A stretch of DNA of 11,100 nt from Deltaproteobacteria bacterium. GTDB taxonomy: Bacteria > Desulfobacterota > Syntrophia > Syntrophales > UBA2210. Made by a program: the position numbers and the translations under genes. The notes below the pieces were generated by a model. The model searched no databases. It was not told the origin of the DNA and saw nothing but the letters and a program-made list of their open reading frames with translations. Of this stretch, positions 7,940-11,100 are shown one piece after another (within the stretch, counting starts at the first letter, position 1; each line of letters starts with the position of its first letter). The stretch spans positions 1 through 11,100 of the forward strand of contig JAFGQD010000079.1 of the NCBI GenBank assembly GCA_016935875.1. Reading direction: 5' to 3'.

Positions 7940-8945
7940 GTGTCACATACTCATAGGCGAGATCATAATATCGTTTCGCTCTTTGAAATGCCTCGCGCCG
8001 GGAGATATCATCGAGGCCGCCGTCATCCAGCATGAACGAGGTAACTTTTGCCCTGACCATGGCCCTGTATACCTTGTAGAATCGCAGGACATCACGCAGC
8101 GTCGCATCACCAGATTCGTCTATATAGACATGTACAAAGATGTTTCCGAGTTCACTCCTTCCGTTGAAATCAAAGTCCATCGACAGAAACGCCACATCAG
8201 ATGCCACATCTCCAAAACGAAACCGCTCGTTGAATTCGATGCAGTCAAACACAGAGATAACATCATCTTCAATGCATATATGCTGGAGATGGAGATCACC
8301 ATGACAGTCTTTAACATGGCCTTGCCCTATTCTCATATCGAACAGAGCCGAATTCGTGTCCATGAATGACCTGCTCCACGATTCTATGGCATCGAATGCT
8401 TCACTGCTCACAGGTCCACCTGTATATTTTCTCGTTTGATCGAAATTTTCTATCACATTGGTGGAGATAACATCAAACATCCCGAACGTTCGTGCTTTTT
8501 CATCACTTGATATATTCCCGTAGACCCGGGCAAGATGTCTTCCGACGCGCTTTACATCAGCCTCTGCTATCTTGTCCGCCTCCATGAGTCTATAGAGCAT
8601 TTTCTCCTCGGGGATCTTCTTCATCTTCACGGCATACTCGACAATGCCCCCTTCGCCACCAGGCCGGAGATTTTTCCTCTCGTCCTCAGTGATTTCAATT
8701 ACACCGATATATACATCGGGGGCGAATCGCCGATTCAGTACGACCTCTTGCTCGCAGTAATATTTTCTTTTTTCAAGGGTAGTAAAATCAAGAAAACCGA
8801 AATCGACCGCTTTCTTGATCTTGTATACGAGATCACCGGCAATAAAAATAAAGGAAATATGAGTCTGGAGGAGTTCCACGGTGTCCGGTTTATGAGGATA
8901 AAATTCGGGTCTCATCATCGATTCGACGAGATTGGGATGGTTCAT
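7929..8945 (-). CDS. Aminoglycoside-phosphotransferase-like kinase (COG2187 type)
   Basis: A 338-residue APH/choline-kinase-fold protein. The N-lobe contains FIFIAGDLVYKIKK with the probable ATP-anchoring K42, followed by the group-typical VDFGFLDF (48-55). The catalytic loop is CHGDLHLQH (214-222) with D217 as expected base; the metal-ligand Asn of classical APHs is replaced by H222. The next strand FDCIEFNERFRFGDVASDVAFL (233-254) is characteristic of COG2187, a family of unknown substrate; antibiotic resistance is not implied. In other bacteria (from memory, e.g. M. tuberculosis Rv2004c) this domain is fused to the P-loop kinase that is the third gene here. The start is ATG 8945, with AAGGAG 7 bases upstream; a longer TTG-start reading from 8972 would contain that site. 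First gene of the operon with the PHP and P-loop genes. Confidence 0.88.
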   Translation of the reverse strand: MNHPNLVESMMRPEFYPHKPDTVELLQTHISFIFIAGDLVYKIKKAVDFGFLDFTTLEKRKYYCEQEVVLNRRFAPDVYIGVIEITEDERKNLRPGGEGGIVEYAVKMKKIPEEKMLYRLMEADKIAEADVKRVGRHLARVYGNISSDEKARTFGMFDVISTNVIENFDQTRKYTGGPVSSEAFDAIESWSRSFMDTNSALFDMRIGQGHVKDCHGDLHLQHICIEDDVISVFDCIEFNERFRFGDVASDVAFLSMDFDFNGRSELGNIFVHVYIDESGDATLRDVLRFYKVYRAMVRAKVTSFMLDDGGLDDISRREAFQRAKRYYDLAYEYVTHED

Positions 8946-8952
8946 TCTGCTT

Positions 8953-8958
8953 CTCCTT
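8953..8958 (-). promoter_or_regulatory. Ribosome binding site fixing the start of the APH-like gene
   Basis: AAGGAG on the minus strand lies 7 bases before ATG 8945. It places the start at the ATG and excludes the in-frame TTG at 8972. Confidence 0.8.
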
Positions 8959-8978
8959 GATTGGTGTGTCAATTGGTG

Positions 8979-8993
8979 ATTCTCTCTGAGAAT
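8979..8993. repeat. 15-base palindrome at the operon promoter, candidate operator
   Basis: ATTCTC-TCT-GAGAAT is a perfect inverted repeat with 6-base arms. It overlaps the proposed -10 box and start point of the APH-PHP-kinase operon, the position of a repressor site. Next to it, ATTGGT occurs twice as a direct repeat at 12-base spacing (8960-8965 and 8972-8977). No regulator gene is in the window. Confidence 0.4.
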
Positions 8994-9018
8994 GTAAGAA
9001 GTCTACCCGGACCGCCAA
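8991..9018 (-). promoter_or_regulatory. Candidate promoter of the APH-PHP-kinase operon
   Basis: On the minus strand TTGGCG (9018-9013) and TACATT (8996-8991) are separated by 16 bases; each matches consensus at 4 of 6 positions. The start would fall near 8984, giving a leader of about 39 bases. The -35 box lies within a small hairpin, GCCAAC-TC-GTTGGC (9014-9027). Motif-based only. Confidence 0.33.
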
Positions 9019-9027
9019 CTCGTTGGC

Positions 9028-9337
9028 ACATCAATAACACCCGCAGAGACTACAGCGGGGAAAGGTGATACAAGCGATAATGGCAGGTTCATAGAAACGG
9101 CATGAAGAAAGATTTAAGATATAAAGGCTTAACAGTTTTGATCCGGGCTTTACACAACGTATTACTATCCGGATATCAAGTATCTTTCTGCGTTCTCACT
9201 GTTTGAGCAGAAGAGGCTTTAGCCTTCCTGATTGTCCCTGGCGATTAAAGTCGCCCCTACCCACTATGTATATCCAAGTAGGCACAAAACCCTGTACATA
9301 TGGTTGTAAGTGTTTTCTGTTCTCTGTCCGTAGTTAC
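9028..9337. other. Noncoding spacer between bamD and the APH-like operon
   Basis: About 310 bases without a credible gene. I see no tRNA cloverleaf, no protein with family character in any frame and no U-tract terminator after bamD. The only structured part is the REP-like hairpin pair at 9213-9260; the remainder (9028-9210) shows nothing I can name. Confidence 0.6.
9213..9260. repeat. REP-like paired-hairpin element
   Basis: Two hairpins lie 14 bases apart. AGGC-TTTA-GCCT (9214-9225) is the first. GGCGA (9240-9244) pairing with TCGCC (9251-9255) around TTAAAG is the second. Read on the minus strand the element starts with GTAG (9260-9257) directly before the larger hairpin, the hallmark layout of REP elements served by IS200/IS605-like REP-associated transposases. 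It is not translated and lies between genes. Repetitiveness elsewhere in the genome cannot be seen here. Confidence 0.45.
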
Positions 9338-10009
9338 TTATTCCTTCTCCTTCTCACCATTTTCTGCCAGGCGTCTCTTTGTCTCACGTATATAGTAATC
9401 GACCTGATAGTCCATACCTAAACGGGCATATTTTTCCTCAATGGTATGGAACCTTCTCAGCGCGGCACGGTATTGCTCGATATCAAAATAGAACTTCCCC
9501 ACATAAAACTCATGCTCACCGAGTTTCTTTTTGCATTCCTTGTACATCTTTTCTGCCAGCAAAGAGAACTTGCTGCTGGGAAAACGGGAAAGAAGTCTCT
9601 CAAATGATTCCGCAGCCAGACGTGTTTCTGTCTGATCCCGATCTATCCCCAGCATCTGCTTGTAGTGACATATTCCTAACTGGTACATCACATATGGAAG
9701 ATTCTCGCTGGTTGGATGAAATTCCATGAAATCGCTGTAGTGCGCCTCCGCAGAGATATAATCCTCGTCGCTGAAATATGAATCCGCCACCCCAAGCTCG
9801 GCGAGGATTGCGTAGTCACTGAGGGGATATTCTCCGGTCACTCTCTGAAATATTTCAATAGCATCCTTGTAATCCTTATCCTGATACGCTTCCTGCCCCC
9901 TCTTGTAAAGGGCATCGGGCGTGCTGGGTCCTGTCGGTCCATCCCACCACAGACAACCGGTAACAGAAAACATAAAAACAAGTATAAGGAACATCCGCGC
10001 AAGCTTCAT
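9338..10009 (-). CDS. bamD: Outer membrane assembly lipoprotein BamD (YfiO/ComL family)
   Basis: Essential lipoprotein of the BAM complex that folds beta-barrel proteins into the outer membrane with BamA. The 223-residue precursor has a basic start (MKLARM), a hydrophobic stretch and the lipobox VTGC with C19 as lipidated residue; Leu at +2 does not signal inner-membrane retention. The mature part holds TPR units: YKRGQEAYQDKDYKDAIEIF, the stretch ending ADSYFSDEDYISAEAHYSDF, then LGICHYKQM, the BamD-like QTETRLAAESFERLLSRFPSSKF segment, and a last repeat at LGEHEFYVGKFYFDIEQYRAA. Spacing and the QT...A..F....RFP..S signature fit BamD better than CpoB. The start is ATG 10009; an in-frame TTG at 10045 would place the Shine-Dalgarno sequence inside the gene. 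Transcribed alone, divergent from the MTAP-family gene. Confidence 0.87.
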   Translation of the reverse strand: MKLARMFLILVFMFSVTGCLWWDGPTGPSTPDALYKRGQEAYQDKDYKDAIEIFQRVTGEYPLSDYAILAELGVADSYFSDEDYISAEAHYSDFMEFHPTSENLPYVMYQLGICHYKQMLGIDRDQTETRLAAESFERLLSRFPSSKFSLLAEKMYKECKKKLGEHEFYVGKFYFDIEQYRAALRRFHTIEEKYARLGMDYQVDYYIRETKRRLAENGEKEKE

Positions 10010-10020
10010 ATCGATAACAC

Positions 10021-10027
10021 CCTCCTT
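10021..10027 (-). promoter_or_regulatory. Ribosome binding site of bamD
   Basis: AAGGAGG on the minus strand is followed by an 11-base spacer and ATG 10009. The motif is strong and the spacer slightly long. TGGTTAC, just upstream of it, is the reverse complement of GTAACCA found earlier in the same leader (minus strand 10103-10097), so a long-range leader stem next to this site is possible. Confidence 0.6.
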
Positions 10028-10087
10028 GTAACCACCCGGATTCAAAGGAACACAGACTCAATGCCATAGATGGCCATCTGCTCCAAT

Positions 10088-10102
10088 TAACCAGGCTGGT
10101 TA
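10088..10102. repeat. Perfect 15-base palindrome upstream of bamD
   Basis: TAACCAG-G-CTGGTTA has perfect 7-base arms around one central base. It lies between bamD and the divergent phosphorylase gene, just downstream of the predicted bamD start point, a usual operator position. Confidence 0.45.
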
Positions 10103-10110
10103 CCATTTCA

Positions 10111-10129
10111 TGACAATATCATAATGTCA
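10111..10129. repeat. 19-base near-perfect palindrome in the bamD/phosphorylase intergenic region
   Basis: TGACA-a-TATcATA-a-TGTCA has 8 of 9 symmetric base pairs. It covers the proposed bamD -10 box and is a second operator-like site 9 bases from the palindrome at 10088-10102. Confidence 0.4.
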
Positions 10130-10142
10130 AACACTATTTCAA
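10115..10142 (-). promoter_or_regulatory. Candidate bamD promoter
   Basis: On the minus strand TTGAAA (10142-10137) and GATATT (10120-10115) are separated by 16 bases. The transcript would start near 10107 with a leader of about 98 bases. Another -35-like TTGACA (10130-10125) has no good -10 box. Weak prediction. Confidence 0.27.
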
Positions 10143-10160
10143 TGCCGCCCTTCAAGCACT

Positions 10161-10189
10161 TTGACAGGCATTCTGATATTTGATACAAA
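10161..10189 (+). promoter_or_regulatory. Candidate promoter of the MTAP-family gene
   Basis: A perfect -35 box TTGACA (10161-10166), a 17-base spacer and TACAAA (10184-10189), 4 of 6 consensus matches. The start would be near 10196 with a leader of about 50 bases ending in AAAGGAG (10235-10241), 6 bases before the ATG. Confidence 0.5.
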
Positions 10190-10247
10190 TATCCGTAATT
10201 CAGAAGAATAATCGGCGTCATTATCGCATCAATAAAAGGAGTCTGTC

Positions 10248-10979
10248 ATGAAACCGGTCGGGATAATTTCCGGTACAATCCCCCTGCACGAAGAGGGTAT
10301 ATTCAAGAACCTGAAGAAAACCGTGGTCGAAACCGAATTCGGCAGTGCGCCGGTCTTCCTCTCGGAAATGGTCGCATTCATACCGAGGCACGGCATGGAT
10401 GCGAAAAACAGCATACCCCCACACATGATCAATTATCAGGCGAATCTCAAGGCGCTGCAGGAGATGGGGGTAAAGGAAGTAATAGGAATAAACTCGACAG
10501 GTTCCCTGAAGACAGAACTGGTGCCCGGAACAATCATCATACCGGATGATTATATTTCCATCTCTGGAACTCCCACCATATTTGACAATCATGCGGTCCA
10601 CATACTACCTACCCTCAATGAAGGAACCAGAAAAAGGCTGATTCACACAGCTCAAAGACTTGGAATAAACACAATAGAAACCGGCGTGTACTGGCAGGCT
10701 CCCGGACCACGATTGGAAACAAAGGCCGAAATAAGGATGATGTCGATCTTCGCCGACATCATCGGGATGACCATGGCAAGCGAGGCAACAATCGCGGTGG
10801 AACTGGGGATTTCCTACGCCGCGCTATGTTCAGTAGATAATTACGCCCACGGCATTGTCGAAAAGCCCCTGGTGCCGGAAGAAATCAGGAAAGGCGCGCG
10901 TAGAAATGCACGCAACATGCTGGCGATTGTAAAAGGGTATTTACAGGACCTTTCCAGTAGCGCCAAAGCAGTACGGTAA
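10248..10979 (+). CDS. mtnP: MTAP/PNP-family nucleoside phosphorylase (5'-methylthioadenosine or methylthioinosine phosphorylase)
   Basis: Phosphorolytic cleavage of a purine nucleoside, probably 5'-methylthioadenosine, to base and methylthioribose-1-phosphate in methionine and purine salvage. The 243-residue protein aligns by eye with human MTAP: FIPRHG (44-49) with phosphate-binding R47-H48, the NYQANLKAL segment (62-70), NSTGSL (82-87), GPRLET (153-158) with E161, and GMT (173-175) with M174 in the ribose site. Two deviations stand out. The N-terminal phosphate loop reads GIISGTIP instead of GIIGGTGL. The base-recognition segment reads SVDNYAHG instead of the TDYDCW of MTAP, mixing an Asp with an Asn-aromatic arrangement like that of hypoxanthine-preferring enzymes. 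The base preference is therefore open. AAAGGAG 6 bases upstream fixes the start. It stands alone, divergent from bamD. Confidence 0.85.
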   Translation: MKPVGIISGTIPLHEEGIFKNLKKTVVETEFGSAPVFLSEMVAFIPRHGMDAKNSIPPHMINYQANLKALQEMGVKEVIGINSTGSLKTELVPGTIIIPDDYISISGTPTIFDNHAVHILPTLNEGTRKRLIHTAQRLGINTIETGVYWQAPGPRLETKAEIRMMSIFADIIGMTMASEATIAVELGISYAALCSVDNYAHGIVEKPLVPEEIRKGARRNARNMLAIVKGYLQDLSSSAKAVR

Positions 10980-11023
10980 TGTATCGGTAAAAGTACAAAC
11001 AAACGAATATACGAAAGTCATGA

Positions 11024-11100
11024 CCTCCGGCAAAGCCGGAGGCTTGATAATGTGAACCGCTCAAAGCGGTTTGATTATGGGGCTACCTGAAGGTAGCTAC
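11024..11100. repeat. Cluster of three perfect hairpins, truncated by the window end
   Basis: Hairpin 1 is CCTCCGGC-AAA-GCCGGAGG (11024-11042), an 8-base stem. Hairpin 2 has arms AACCGCT (11055-11061) and AGCGGTT (11065-11071) around CAA. Hairpin 3 has arms GCTACC (11082-11087) and GGTAGC (11092-11097) around TGAA. Spacers are 12 and 10 bases. Read on the minus strand the block begins with GTAG next to hairpin 3, as REP-type elements do. It starts 45 bases after the phosphorylase gene and may also block readthrough, though no U-tract follows. It may continue beyond the window. Confidence 0.6.

Noticed and set aside
7929..8945. Antibiotic resistance gene
   Set aside because: The fold is APH-like, but the sequence signature belongs to the COG2187 group of unknown substrate, and no mobile or resistance context surrounds it.
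8946..8972. Nine-residue N-terminal extension of the APH-like protein from a TTG codon at 8972
   Set aside because: It would contain the strong AAGGAG site that serves ATG 8945, and the TTGACA at the same place has no matching -10 box.
9203..9421. Short plus-strand frame across the bamD 3' end
   Set aside because: It starts within the REP-like hairpins, has no ribosome site, and its translation looks arbitrary.
10010..10045. Longer bamD from a TTG codon at 10045
   Set aside because: The added residues precede a complete lipoprotein signal peptide, and the AAGGAGG ribosome site lies inside this stretch.
11024..11100. CRISPR array or tRNA genes
   Set aside because: The three hairpins have different sequences rather than a repeated unit, and no cloverleaf with an anticodon arm can be drawn.

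Overview
The window looks like chromosomal core sequence from a diderm, Gram-negative bacterium of moderate GC content. It carries BamD, an OmpA-type peptidoglycan-binding protein and a type II secretion/type IV pilus ATPase. Protein style suggests a deltaproteobacterial (Desulfobacterota-like) lineage, but that placement is inferred from impression and was not tested by search. There is no integrase, transposase, CRISPR array, rRNA or tRNA gene that I can see.

Layout: (1) 1-1559 (+) is the 3' part of a GspE/PilB-family secretion ATPase whose start lies upstream of the window. (2) 1603-4215 (-) is mutS, convergent with it across a 43-base gap. (3) 4216-4429 is a compact divergent promoter region serving mutS and rlmN. 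(4) 4430-5488 (+) is rlmN, followed at 5565-6341 (+) by an exported TPR-OmpA protein. (5) 6370-6402 is a strong hairpin between converging genes. (6) 8945 down to 6411 (-) is a three-gene operon: an aminoglycoside-phosphotransferase-like kinase, a PHP-domain phosphoesterase overlapping it by 11 bases, and a P-loop kinase/ATPase with an aberrant Walker A motif. (7) 8946-9337 is a noncoding stretch with a candidate operon promoter/operator and a REP-like hairpin pair. (8) 9338-10009 (-) is bamD, divergent from (9) 10248-10979 (+), an MTAP-family nucleoside phosphorylase, across a palindrome-rich 238-base region. (10) 11024-11100 is a cluster of three perfect hairpins running into the window edge.

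The genes form several unrelated housekeeping groups: secretion, mismatch repair, 23S rRNA/tRNA adenine methylation, envelope assembly and purine/methylthioadenosine salvage. The least understood and most interesting part is the APH-like / PHP / P-loop kinase operon. The two kinase types are known as halves of one fused protein in other bacteria; here they are separate and bracket a PHP phosphoesterase, which suggests all three act in one undescribed pathway. The second interest is the set of REP-like hairpin elements with no mobilising gene in view.
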